This document shows, in pieces, positions 8,921 through 17,402 of a stretch of 64,000 nt of DNA. The position numbers were made by a program, and so were the translations under genes. The DNA is taken from the NCBI GenBank assembly GCA_036351255.1, contig JAZBOS010000128.1, forward strand, positions 62,001-126,000, read 5' to 3'. The notes below the pieces were generated by a model. That model saw only the letters and a list, made by a program, of their open reading frames with translations, had not been told where the DNA came from and made no database searches. This DNA comes from Bacteroides sp. (GTDB lineage: Bacteria > Bacteroidota > Bacteroidia > Bacteroidales > UBA7960). Each line of letters begins with the position of its first letter. The stretch's first letter is position 1.

Positions 8921-11900
8921 ATGAAAAAACGTTTACTGTTTTTCGTAAGTTTCGCATGGCCTGTCATTGCGCTTGTTGCCAATGAGAGACCCTTAGGAGA
9001 AAGGCCAGGCCTACCGAAAGCTCTGACCAATGTTTCTGTTACCACCTCAACCGATTACGTGGCTGGTCAGAATAACCTGATTGCGTTTACGCTTTCTTTT
9101 TCCTCACCTGACTTTGAATATGCGGATGGTTTTGAAATTTCTTTCCCTAACGGCGTGGTCCCTACCCAAGCTGGGACTTCCACCGTTATCGGGGATATTG
9201 AAAGTGAGATTTCACTAAACATTCCCGTTTCCGGGCAAACCATTTCCTGGGGAACCATTCCCGGGGGATCTCAATTTGGTGACTTATTTCCCGGAAGCTA
9301 CCAATTTTCAGTGAATGTAAATGTGGAACCGGATTTCGCCGGTTCAATCATAGCCAGTTATACCTTGCATGGGGATACTTATGGCAGTCAGCCTCATATT
9401 GTTTCCGGGGACGTAATTATACTTGCTCAGAATGCTCCAAGGCTTCCTTCGAACCCGATCCCTGCCAATTACCAAACCAATGTCAGCCTGGATGGGACCC
9501 TGAGCTGGGATTTCGGGAATAATACCCAGACCTATGACCTTTGGTTTGGACCGGAGGGTAACATGATCAAAGTGGTATCAGGGGCTTCGGCCGGGGTTTC
9601 TGGCAGCTACACTTATTCTGGATTGAACCAAAATACCATTTACCAATGGCAAGTCATGGCGTTCAATGCTAGCAAAGCCTTTACCAATGGGCCGGTTTGG
9701 AGTTTTATTACAGCCTCAGGGCCCGTTAGTCAATTCCCCTACCTTCAGAATTTTGATGGAACCTGGATTGGGGATCCCGCTGCTCCTGAGAGCTGGACGG
9801 TAATCAATGGCGATGGGGATGATTTTACTTGGACCCAGGCCAATACCTACATTGAACCCACGCCATCTGAACCCTATGCCGCTCATGGAATGGGAAATCA
9901 AAACGATTGGATTATTTCACCAGCCTTGGACCTTTCCAGTGATTATGTCACCCTTAAATGGTTTGACAAGGTGGAAAGTGAAACCCGGATAAACTCATAC
10001 AAGGTTTTGGTTTCTACGACTACCCCAGATATCGGTTCTTTTACCCATGAGCTGGCAGATATTATTTGTAACAACACCGAGTGGACTCAGCACGCTCTTT
10101 CGCTGGGAGATTTCTTCGGTCAAACGATTTACGTGGCATTTTTTCAATATTTTTCAGGCGCAGAGAACTGGGGATTCGGTATCGATGATTTTGAACTGGA
10201 ACCTTTCCAAACCTGCCCCTTGCCTGTTGACCTTTCTGCTTCCGCCACTACCTATGAAAGCGCCCTCTTGGGCTGGTCTTCACAGGGAGCTGCGGTGTCC
10301 TGGAACCTGGAGTGGGGTCCGGGCAGCTTCTCACAGGGGAATGGCACCCTCATCACAGGGATTCCAACAAATGCCTATCTTCTTGAAGGTCTTGATGGAG
10401 AAACACTTTATTCATTCTATGTTCAGGCGGTTTGCGGAGAGGGTTTCTCCAGCCCATGGGCAGGCCCCTTTAGCTTTACTACTGAGCCGGAGCCTCCAGA
10501 AGTGGTTTGCCCGGGAGACCTCACAATTTGCGAGGCTGCTGATGCTTTTCTGCTTACCGGTGCTACCCCATTAGGGGGTTCCTACGAAGGACAAGGGGTT
10601 GTGGAAGGTATGTTTAATCCAACAACGGCTGGTGCAGGTGAACATATCATCACCTATACCTACCAGGGGATTAGCTGCGAGTTTACCGTTACCGTGACTC
10701 CCGCAGTTACGGTCAGCGTGAGTATTTCTGCCAATCAAACGGATGTTTGCGAAGGCAGCCCGGTAACTTTCACGGCCAGCCCGGTCAATGGTGGAACATC
10801 ACCCGTTTTCCAGTGGAAATTAAATGGCCAGGATGCTGGAAATAACAGTCCGCAGTTTGCCTTTGTTCCTTCCAACAATGACCAGGTATGGGTTATTTTG
10901 ACTTCAAGTGAATCCTGTGCTTTTGGTAGTCCTGCCACTTCAAATATTCTTACCATTGGCGTCCATCCTTATCCAAGCGTTTCCTGGGAATGGGGGGTTG
11001 AAACCATTGCCATCACGGATGCACCGGTAGCCCTGTCAGGAGGACTGCCTTCAGGAGGCATTTATTCGGGCCCTGGGGTCTCTTCCGGATTCTTTAATCC
11101 TGCTGTTGCGGGTTTGGGAACCCATACCCTGACTTATACCTATACCTCACCTTATGGCTGTGCTGGTTCTGCTGCTACAGAGGTTGAAGTGACCGGAGAG
11201 CCCCCTGTTTGTGTTATCCCAACCGGTTTGAGTGCAGAAGATATCACCCAGGTTTCTGCCACTTTGCTGTGGACTCCCGGAGGAGATGAAACCGAATGGA
11301 ACCTCCAATGGGCTGAGGGTTCCTTTTCCCCGGGAGGGGGTACCCTCGTTTCAGGTCTGACCAATAATACTTTTCCATTAAGCGGTCTTAATGCAGCAAC
11401 CCAATATTCCTATTATGTTCAGGCTGTTTGCGGGGAGGCTAATGTGAGTGCCTGGGCAGGTCCATATGGTTTCTCTACGGAACCTGAGCCCCCGGAAGTG
11501 ATTTGCCCGGGAGATATGGAAGTTTGTGAGGCAGCTGCACTTTTCGCTCTGACCGGAGCCACTCCTCCGGGAGGGGTTTACGCAGGCCCGGGCGTTTCTG
11601 CAGGATCTTTTGACCCTGCCACCGCTGGGCCGGGAAGTCATTTGATTACCTACACCTACCAGGAGGTTTCCTGCGAATTTTACATAACGGTGATCGAAGC
11701 ACTGCAGGTGAGTGTAGCCATTTCTTCCGACCAAACGGAGGTCTGCGATGGGACATCCGTGACTTTTACTTCGGTGCCTGTCAATGCAGGGGATTCGCCT
11801 GCTTTCCAGTGGAAAGTGAATGGGGAGAATTCGGGAAGCAATAATCCTGAGTTTTCTTATGTCCCCCAAGACGGTGACGAAGTACTTGTTATTTTAACTT

Positions 11901-12469
11901 CCAGTGAAAGCTGCACATTGGGAAACCCCGCCACCAGCAATACCATTGCAATGACGGTGAATGAAATACCTTTGGTGACCTGGGATTGGGAATATGAAAC
12001 GGTTTGCCTGCAAGTACCCTCTCTTCCTCTGACAGGGGGCGATCCTCCCGGGGGAGTGTACAGCGGACCCGGAGTAGAGGGTGATTTGTTCTTGCCCCAA
12101 ACAGCCGGAGTCGGCACGCACACCCTGACCTATTCCTATACCACCCCCGAAGGCTGTTCGGCAAGTGCAACCAAAGAAATTCTGGTAGATGCTTGCACCG
12201 GTCTCACAGAACACCAGGTCCAGGAAGGCATTCTGGTTTATCCCAACCCCGTCTCTTCAACACTGACGCTGAAGGTTATTGATTCCAAACTGGCTTTGAC
12301 CCGTTTTCTGATGATTGACCTGAGCGGAAAAGAAGTGGTTTCCATTGAACTGAGTCCTTCTGAAACCCTTCGAGTTATTGATGTAAGCCATTTACCCCAG
12401 GGAATCTATTTTTTCCAGCTTATCGAAAAGCAAAGTGTTTATTCGGGACGCATTGTGGTGATTGATTAA
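8921..12469 (+). CDS. Second giant type IX-secreted modular surface protein
   Basis: 1182 aa with a signal peptide at 1-20. After an N-terminal beta-rich domain (about 30-170) come an FN3-like domain (about 175-265), a choice-of-anchor-J domain (about 270-430, ending in a WGFGIDDFELE motif), then two rounds of FN3 (LEWGPGSFSQGNG; LQWAEGSFSPGGG), a CPGD...GATPxGG module, an Ig-like repeat (TDVCEG or TEVCDG...FQWKxNG...NPATSN) and a PKD-like module (SWEWG...GGIYSGPGVSSG). The C-terminus (about 1105-1182) has ILVYPNPVSSTLTL and LPQGIYFFQL, a type IX sorting domain. It shares the module set of the preceding protein and lies 115 bp downstream on the same strand, a tandem paralogue by duplication and module shuffling. 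No enzymatic site is recognised. Confidence 0.85.
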   Translation: MKKRLLFFVSFAWPVIALVANERPLGERPGLPKALTNVSVTTSTDYVAGQNNLIAFTLSFSSPDFEYADGFEISFPNGVVPTQAGTSTVIGDIESEISLNIPVSGQTISWGTIPGGSQFGDLFPGSYQFSVNVNVEPDFAGSIIASYTLHGDTYGSQPHIVSGDVIILAQNAPRLPSNPIPANYQTNVSLDGTLSWDFGNNTQTYDLWFGPEGNMIKVVSGASAGVSGSYTYSGLNQNTIYQWQVMAFNASKAFTNGPVWSFITASGPVSQFPYLQNFDGTWIGDPAAPESWTVINGDGDDFTWTQANTYIEPTPSEPYAAHGMGNQNDWIISPALDLSSDYVTLKWFDKVESETRINSYKVLVSTTTPDIGSFTHELADIICNNTEWTQHALSLGDFFGQTIYVAFFQYFSGAENWGFGIDDFELEPFQTCPLPVDLSASATTYESALLGWSSQGAAVSWNLEWGPGSFSQGNGTLITGIPTNAYLLEGLDGETLYSFYVQAVCGEGFSSPWAGPFSFTTEPEPPEVVCPGDLTICEAADAFLLTGATPLGGSYEGQGVVEGMFNPTTAGAGEHIITYTYQGISCEFTVTVTPAVTVSVSISANQTDVCEGSPVTFTASPVNGGTSPVFQWKLNGQDAGNNSPQFAFVPSNNDQVWVILTSSESCAFGSPATSNILTIGVHPYPSVSWEWGVETIAITDAPVALSGGLPSGGIYSGPGVSSGFFNPAVAGLGTHTLTYTYTSPYGCAGSAATEVEVTGEPPVCVIPTGLSAEDITQVSATLLWTPGGDETEWNLQWAEGSFSPGGGTLVSGLTNNTFPLSGLNAATQYSYYVQAVCGEANVSAWAGPYGFSTEPEPPEVICPGDMEVCEAAALFALTGATPPGGVYAGPGVSAGSFDPATAGPGSHLITYTYQEVSCEFYITVIEALQVSVAISSDQTEVCDGTSVTFTSVPVNAGDSPAFQWKVNGENSGSNNPEFSYVPQDGDEVLVILTSSESCTLGNPATSNTIAMTVNEIPLVTWDWEYETVCLQVPSLPLTGGDPPGGVYSGPGVEGDLFLPQTAGVGTHTLTYSYTTPEGCSASATKEILVDACTGLTEHQVQEGILVYPNPVSSTLTLKVIDSKLALTRFLMIDLSGKEVVSIELSPSETLRVIDVSHLPQGIYFFQLIEKQSVYSGRIVVID

Positions 12470-12491
12470 AGTTGAATTATGCTTAGCTTTG
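12462..12491 (+). promoter_or_regulatory. Candidate promoter for the aldo/keto reductase gene
   Basis: TAGCTTTG at 12484-12491 fits TAnnTTTG, and TTG at 12462-12464 lies 19 bp upstream, overlapping the 3' end of the preceding gene. The element is 18 bp before the ATG at 12510. An AAGGAG purine tract lies between it and the start codon. Confidence 0.35.
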
Positions 12492-12509
12492 AAATAAAAA
12501 AGGAGTTTT

Positions 12510-13505
12510 ATGCTATATAAAGCGAATCCAGCCCGCTACGAGGGCATGCAATACAACCGCACAGGCCGCAGCGGTCTCCTGCTCCCGGCCATTTCCCTTG
12601 GCTTATGGCATAATTTCGGAGGCGTTGACCTCTATGAAAATGGCCGCCAGATCATTCACCGCGCCTTCGATGCCGGCATTACCCACTTCGACCTGGCCAA
12701 CAACTATGGCCCACCGCCCGGCAGTGCCGAAGAAAACTTTGGCCGGATGCTGGCTACCGATCTAAGGGCTTATCGCGATGAACTGATCATCTCTACCAAG
12801 GCTGGCTACCTGATGTGGCCCGGACCTTACGGCGAATGGGGCTCGCGCAAATACCTCCTCAGCAGCCTCGATCAGAGCCTCAAGCGGATGAAGCTTAAAT
12901 ACGTTGACATCTTTTACTCCCATCGCCCTGATCCCGACACTCCCCTCGAAGAAACCATGATGGCCCTTGATCAGGCGGTTAGACAGGGTAAAGCCTTGTA
13001 TGCCGGCATTTCCAGTTATTCTGCTGAGCAAACGGCCCAAGCCGCTGAGATCCTTCGCCAGTTGGGAACACCCTGCCTGATTCACCAGCCCCGCTATTCC
13101 ATGCTCGATCGTTGGGTGGAGGACGGATTGCTCGATACCCTTGAACAATATGGCATTGGCTGCATTGTCTTTTCGCCCCTGGCCCAGGGATTGCTTACCG
13201 ACCGCTACCTGAAGGGAATTCCAGCTGATTCGCGTGCCGGAAGGCCTACCGGTTTTCTTAGCCCTGAACAAATCACTGAAGACAAAATGATGGTGATTAG
13301 AGCGCTCAATGATATTGCCCATAATAGGGGACAATCCCTGGCCCAGATGGCTATTGCCTGGCTGCTGAAAGACAAACGGGTCACCTCGGTACTCATTGGC
13401 GCCAGCAGCGTTGACCAGCTCAATCAAAACCTCGAAGCCCTCAATAACCCCTACTTCGATGAATTTGAACTCAGGCAAATCAATGAAACGCTTGCAAATT
13501 TTTAA
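12510..13505 (+). CDS. gpr: Aldo/keto reductase, YghZ/Gpr type (L-glyceraldehyde 3-phosphate reductase family)
   Basis: 331 aa, the size of E. coli YghZ/Gpr. Family hallmarks are near-identical: ITHFDLANNYGPPPGSAEEN, ISTKAGYLMWPGPYGEWGSR, LDQSLKRMKLKYVDIFYSHR and VTSVLIGASSVDQLNQN. The catalytic tetrad is present: Asp and Tyr in FDLANNY, Lys in STKAG, His in YSHR. E. coli Gpr reduces L-glyceraldehyde 3-phosphate and methylglyoxal with NADPH; the same chemistry is inferred here. The start at 12510 (MLYKANPARYEGMQYNRTG) aligns with the E. coli N-terminus, which favours it over the internal Met 13. Codon use is more GC-rich than in the surface protein genes upstream. Cytosolic, apparently monocistronic. 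Confidence 0.92.
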   Translation: MLYKANPARYEGMQYNRTGRSGLLLPAISLGLWHNFGGVDLYENGRQIIHRAFDAGITHFDLANNYGPPPGSAEENFGRMLATDLRAYRDELIISTKAGYLMWPGPYGEWGSRKYLLSSLDQSLKRMKLKYVDIFYSHRPDPDTPLEETMMALDQAVRQGKALYAGISSYSAEQTAQAAEILRQLGTPCLIHQPRYSMLDRWVEDGLLDTLEQYGIGCIVFSPLAQGLLTDRYLKGIPADSRAGRPTGFLSPEQITEDKMMVIRALNDIAHNRGQSLAQMAIAWLLKDKRVTSVLIGASSVDQLNQNLEALNNPYFDEFELRQINETLANF

Positions 13506-13531
13506 TTAAAGATTTGAAATCTGAAGTTTTG

Positions 13532-13568
13532 GGTTGAGGGTTCAAGGTTCCTGGTTTCAGGTTTCTGG
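13532..13568. repeat. Five tandem degenerate heptamers (GGTTnnn)
   Basis: Immediately after the aldo/keto reductase gene the sequence has an exact 7-nt period: GGTTGAG, GGTTCAA, GGTTCCT, GGTTTCA, GGTTTCT, then GG. It sits between two convergent genes. No coding character is seen. Confidence 0.6.
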
Positions 13569-13651
13569 CGTCCGAATTAGCCAGGTAATCTGCTCATCCT
13601 TCAATCCTCTTTTCTTCAGATTAGCCTGCAATTATTTTGCATTATTCTGTA

Positions 13652-15229
13652 TCAATCAATGTATCTCCACGAATCCAAATTATCCAGGGGATAGATTGGC
13701 CGCGGAACATGCTCATAATGGAGTGAGGTAACATCGGTACTGCTCAGTCCCGGGCTCATTACGTTCACCGTTTTTCGGTTATACAGGATATACCGGTAAC
13801 GGAATGGGAACAGGTTTTTGACCACTACAATATCGGCTTTCCAAAGCGAAAGGCCCAGGTCCTTGTAGTCGGCCGTGTAGCGCGAGGCAATGGGCAGTTC
13901 AGCCAACACCATATGGATGCCATCATGCTTGATGATCAGGGTTTTCCCATAGCTGGTCTCTTCCTTGAAGATGATCTCACCACTGTATTGCAGGGGTTGA
14001 TTGTAGACCGTGTCGATCTTTCCCCCGACGGTGAGGCTCACCTGATCACCTATGTTATAGTTCCAGGCTTCCCTGGCGGCCTCTTCATCGCGCATAGTGA
14101 TGTATGAGGTCAGTTCGGGGCCTTTCTCTATCAGGGTTTTCAGAATCCAGGTGCTTTCCCCAGGGGTTCCAGTGCCTACTGCATCCGAAACATCGCAAAA
14201 TACCAGTGTGCCAAGGCGGCGGGCAAAACCTTTCCTTCGTGCGATTTCAACGGCTTCCTCAGGGGAATTGCCTTCAGGCTGGGGGACATCTCTTACGGCC
14301 CAGGCCATATCGGCCAGCTCATCGGCCTTTTCCTGCGCCAGCTCAGGTTTGCCATCGGCAATGGCAAGGGTGGTATAACCCAGTTCAGGCCCATCGATCC
14401 AGATATGCACCGGGAAAAAGGAAACTGATAATACCCCGTCATCCTTTTCCATCTTTTTCATCTGACGGAAGATCTTGCGGAAAGGAGAGAGGAAATCAAT
14501 GTTGATTCCGCCGCCTTTCAGCAAGCGCATCTTGTTCATTACCATCACGGGTTCAATTTCCCCGCGCATGGTGCGAATCAGCAATTCCCCACTTTTGAAG
14601 CCGGTTTTGCTGTGGTCACGATGAGGGTTAGTCTTATACCCAACAATGATATCTGCGCAATCGACCCTGCGTTGGGTCACGTTGGCATGAAGATCGAAAC
14701 TGACAGCAATGGGCACAGCTGGTCCAACAAGTTCCCTTACAGCCTCGATGATGTCTCCTTCCGGGTCGTGCATTCCCTGCACCCCCATGGCCCCGTGCAA
14801 CGAGAGGTAAACGCCATCCACCCTCGGTTGACCTGCAATACCTTCGAGGAGGATGGTTTTGATATGCTGATAAAACACACTATCTACTGGGCCACCTGAC
14901 ATTGATTTGGCGTGCACCAGTGGGATGGCCTCAATACTTTCCTTGCCCAGCTTTCTAACCGCCTTCAGGAAGCCTGACAGCTGCTTTTTCTCTGCGATGC
15001 CTGATGCCCTGGCATCTTCACCATAAAACAGGTGATCGGCCCTGAAATCGCGCTCCTTAGTGATCACCGGTGAAAAGCTATTTACCTCGTGCATAAACTC
15101 GGCATAAACAATCGTCAGGGTCTCCTTTGAACCTGCTGCGGGCTTTTCGTTTTCACATCCGGTAAGGAGGGATGCCAGCAATAAACCTGAGAAAAGGAAT
15201 CCGGAAGATAGTATTGAGAATCGTTTCAT
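13652..15229 (-). CDS. M81-family (MlrC-like) metallopeptidase lipoprotein
   Basis: 525 aa from the ATG at 15229, which opens MKRFSILSSGFLF and a lipobox ending LLTGC at about residue 24. The open frame extends 149 codons further upstream but that part has no family likeness and crosses the intergenic palindrome, so it is rejected. The body matches the M81/MlrC family: an N-terminal DUF1485-type half with EFMHEVNSFSP, DGVYLSLHGAMG, DPEGDIIEAVRE, SFDLHANVT and KTNPHRDHSKTG, and a C-terminal MlrC half with DVSDAVGTGTPGEST and NYNIGDQVSLTVGGK. MlrC cleaves linearised microcystin products; most homologues have unknown substrates. Lipid anchoring puts it in the envelope. It converges with the aldo/keto reductase gene. 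Confidence 0.85.
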   Translation of the reverse strand: MKRFSILSSGFLFSGLLLASLLTGCENEKPAAGSKETLTIVYAEFMHEVNSFSPVITKERDFRADHLFYGEDARASGIAEKKQLSGFLKAVRKLGKESIEAIPLVHAKSMSGGPVDSVFYQHIKTILLEGIAGQPRVDGVYLSLHGAMGVQGMHDPEGDIIEAVRELVGPAVPIAVSFDLHANVTQRRVDCADIIVGYKTNPHRDHSKTGFKSGELLIRTMRGEIEPVMVMNKMRLLKGGGINIDFLSPFRKIFRQMKKMEKDDGVLSVSFFPVHIWIDGPELGYTTLAIADGKPELAQEKADELADMAWAVRDVPQPEGNSPEEAVEIARRKGFARRLGTLVFCDVSDAVGTGTPGESTWILKTLIEKGPELTSYITMRDEEAAREAWNYNIGDQVSLTVGGKIDTVYNQPLQYSGEIIFKEETSYGKTLIIKHDGIHMVLAELPIASRYTADYKDLGLSLWKADIVVVKNLFPFRYRYILYNRKTVNVMSPGLSSTDVTSLHYEHVPRPIYPLDNLDSWRYID

Positions 15230-15397
15230 GGAATTTCTTTTTTGCAAAGATATTTTTTCAGTAAATATTTTCACCCGAAAAAGACAATAAAAATAGAGCC
15301 TCGATTTTTCAATACCAGCTTCAGGGCTGTCCTTCCGGTAAAATTTAAGTTTTTGTTTTGAAAGAAATCGGAGTAAAAAGGGTCGGGTCATCGTCAT

Positions 15398-15459
15398 AGT
15401 TAATACGGAGTTTATTCGGTTTAAACCGAATAAACTCCGTATTAACTCCGTATTAACTA
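15398..15459. repeat. 50-bp perfect palindrome with 11-bp direct repeats
   Basis: The arms 15398-15422 and 15423-15447 are exact reverse complements, 25 bp each, with no loop, centred on GGTTTAAACC. The right arm reads AAACCGAATA, then AACTCCGTATT twice (15433-15443, 15444-15454), then AACTA. The second 11-mer lies outside the palindrome and offers an alternative pairing with the left end (ATAGTTAATACGGA with TCCGTATTAACTAT). A related element with the same AAACCGAATAAACT core lies at 35082-35182. Confidence 0.85.
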
Positions 15460-15557
15460 TTATTGTGGTATTATAATTCACTGATAATAAATAAGATAAA
15501 ATCAGTGAGAATTCTGCCTGCCAGGAGGATTTTGGGAGTGAGGCGGAAAGCCAGGGC

Positions 15558-15599
15558 AAAAAAATTGCGGGCATACAACCCGTGGTTATATGCCCGCAA
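15558..15599 (-). terminator. Intrinsic terminator of the DUF4332-type gene
   Basis: On the minus strand an 11-bp stem, TTGCGGGCATA with TATGCCCGCAA (15565-15575 and 15589-15599), is followed by seven T (15558-15564). It lies 25 bp downstream of the stop at 15624. Confidence 0.75.
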
Positions 15600-15623
15600 A
15601 TGAATCGGGTAGAAGCGCTTTGA

Positions 15624-16034
15624 TTAATATTCAAGCGCCCTTGGCAGTTCTTTAGCCTGGGCAACCCAGTCTTCAACTTCTTTCAGGGCAGGGGTGCGGC
15701 GAACCAGTTTTTTCTCCAGGTTCACTTCTTCCATTTTTTTAGTAAGATTCTCGGCATTGCGCTGGCCCAGTTCGGGAACGGTATCCACGCCGGCAGCTTC
15801 CAGCAGTTCAGCAAACTCAGAGCCAATGCCCTTGATGCGATATAGGTCAACCATATTGGCAAACTTCAGTACTTTTTCTTCGCTAATGCCGGTTTTTTCG
15901 GCCAGTTCCTTTCGCTGTTTCTTCGTTTTGGCATGTTCCAGCAGACCATCGGTGTTGTTAACGCCTGCTGCGCGGAATTTCTCACCCAATGCTGGGCCTA
16001 CGCCTTCTAAATCTTCAATTTTGTAATTAGCCAT
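15624..16034 (-). CDS. DUF4332-type helix-hairpin-helix protein
   Basis: 136 aa, no signal peptide. Two helix-hairpin-helix segments are visible: IEDLEGVGPALGEKFRAAGV (residues 5-24) and LYRIKGIGSEFAELLEAAGV (about 64-83), each with the G-[VI]-G hairpin that binds the DNA backbone in a sequence-independent way. Between them is KKQRKELAEKTGISEEKVLKFA, a helical linker typical of DUF4332 proteins. The C-terminus is charged and helical. The cellular role of this family is not settled; nucleic acid binding is inferred from the motifs. It is monocistronic with its own terminator. The long ORF on the opposite strand is a shadow. Confidence 0.8.
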   Translation of the reverse strand: MANYKIEDLEGVGPALGEKFRAAGVNNTDGLLEHAKTKKQRKELAEKTGISEEKVLKFANMVDLYRIKGIGSEFAELLEAAGVDTVPELGQRNAENLTKKMEEVNLEKKLVRRTPALKEVEDWVAQAKELPRALEY

Positions 16035-16362
16035 AATCGTAAGTTTTTTAATTAATTAAGTGAACGATAAAAGGTTCAGTTAAAGTTTTAAATGATTGCG
16101 AAGGATAAATTTAATGAAATTCTCTTTAAATAGAAAAAATTTCTGAAAGAACACGGGTTTTTTCAACAATTTCATTTTTCTGATCCGCATTTCCGAACCG
16201 ATGAATTGTACTGGATTTTACAGGTTCTTGTTTCCCCAAAGGGGTGTTTTTATTTCCTATGAATTTGCTAAAAACCACCCGAAAGAAGAGCGGTTGACAG
16301 GGGTTAAAATTCGGACTGCGAGGGATAATAATTTTAATCCGGGACTTTAATGGTGTTAAATG

Positions 16363-16396
16363 TTTGTTTAGTTGCTGGTAATATTTCTTACCTTTG
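16363..16396 (+). promoter_or_regulatory. Candidate promoter of the BASS transporter gene
   Basis: TTTG (16363-16366), 22 bp, then TACCTTTG (16389-16396) fits the -33/-7 Bacteroidota consensus. It places the transcript start close to 16403, just upstream of the ATG at 16420, and argues against the upstream in-frame start at 16372, which would lie before the promoter's -7 element. Confidence 0.45.
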
Positions 16397-16419
16397 GGGC
16401 TTTCAAAAAATCTGATGTT

Positions 16420-17388
16420 ATGTATTCTTTGCTGGAAGGGATTGATAATATCAGGCTGAACTTTAGCGAGGGCAGCCTGCTGTTTATGAATATAACCCTG
16501 GCCGCCATTATGTTTGGCGTGGCCCTTGAAATCAAAATTCAAAACTTCAGGGATATCCTTAAGTACCCCAAATCGTTCATGTTGGGGGTGGGTTCACAGT
16601 TTGTGGTTTTGCCGGCACTGACTTTTCTGCTGGTGATCCTGCTGAACCCGCCGCCATCGGTGGCCATGGGTATGATCCTGATCGCTGCCTGTCCCGGGGG
16701 GAATATTTCCAATTTTATTTCTTCGCTGTCGAAAGCCAATATAGCCCTTTCCGTGAGCCTTACAGCCTCAGCCACCCTTTCGGCCACCCTTATGACCCCC
16801 CTGAACTTTGCCTTGTGGGGAGGGATGTATGTGCAATATTCAGCAAGGGCCATGCACCTGAATATTCCTATTGAAATTGACTTCGTGCAAATGGCCCAAA
16901 CGGTTTTTATCCTGCTTGGGGTTCCCCTTCTATTGGGGATGTATGTGGGGAATCGCTTCCCGCAGTTTACCAAAAAATATCTGAAACCCATCAAGATCGG
17001 CTCTGTGATACTGTACCTGAGCTTTATTTTTGGCGCCTTGTACGCAAACCTGGAACATTTTGCCGGGAGCATCCTGCCCATTGGCATTTTGGTGTTGCTT
17101 TTAAATGTCGTGACTCTTTCCAGCGGTTTTCTTGTTGGGACCATTGCCAGGGTCCCGCGGGCTGACAGGAGGACCCTGAGCATTGAGACCGGGATTCAAA
17201 ACTCGGGCCTTGCCCTGATCCTGATCTTTAATCCCAAATTGTTTGATGCCAATGGTGGCATGGCCTTTATGGCAGCCTGGTGGGGTATCTGGCAAATGGT
17301 CAGTGGATTGTTATTGGCCGCTTTGCTCTCGAGAATAAAAATGCCGGTAGCACAGGAGGCTAAGGTGCCCGTAAGGAATGAAAAATAG
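16420..17388 (+). CDS. Bile acid:sodium symporter (BASS) family transporter
   Basis: 322 aa from the ATG at 16420 (MYSLLEGIDNI); an in-frame start 48 bp earlier is disfavoured because a -7 element lies between. About nine to ten hydrophobic helices span the protein. BASS signatures are present: FGVALEIKIQNF after the first helix, IAACPGGNISNFISSLSKAN (the first crossover motif) and IETGIQNSGLALIL (the second). Characterised relatives move organic anions, keto acids or bile acids with sodium; the substrate here cannot be read. It converges with hisF with 14 bp between stops and has no evident operon partner. Confidence 0.85.
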   Translation: MYSLLEGIDNIRLNFSEGSLLFMNITLAAIMFGVALEIKIQNFRDILKYPKSFMLGVGSQFVVLPALTFLLVILLNPPPSVAMGMILIAACPGGNISNFISSLSKANIALSVSLTASATLSATLMTPLNFALWGGMYVQYSARAMHLNIPIEIDFVQMAQTVFILLGVPLLLGMYVGNRFPQFTKKYLKPIKIGSVILYLSFIFGALYANLEHFAGSILPIGILVLLLNVVTLSSGFLVGTIARVPRADRRTLSIETGIQNSGLALILIFNPKLFDANGGMAFMAAWWGIWQMVSGLLLAALLSRIKMPVAQEAKVPVRNEK

Positions 17389-17402
17389 GTTCCTTATTCA
17401 TT

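Noticed and set aside
12762-13478. 238-residue minus-strand ORF inside the aldo/keto reductase gene
   Set aside because: The plus strand encodes a near-textbook YghZ protein; the antisense frame is open only because of GC-rich codon use.
15230-15676. N-terminal extension of the M81 lipoprotein frame
   Set aside because: These 149 open codons precede a clean lipoprotein signal sequence, have no family likeness and run through the intergenic palindrome and a terminator, so they are not coding.
16539-17183. 214-residue minus-strand ORF inside the BASS transporter gene
   Set aside because: No family motifs, biased composition, fully covered by a clear transporter gene.
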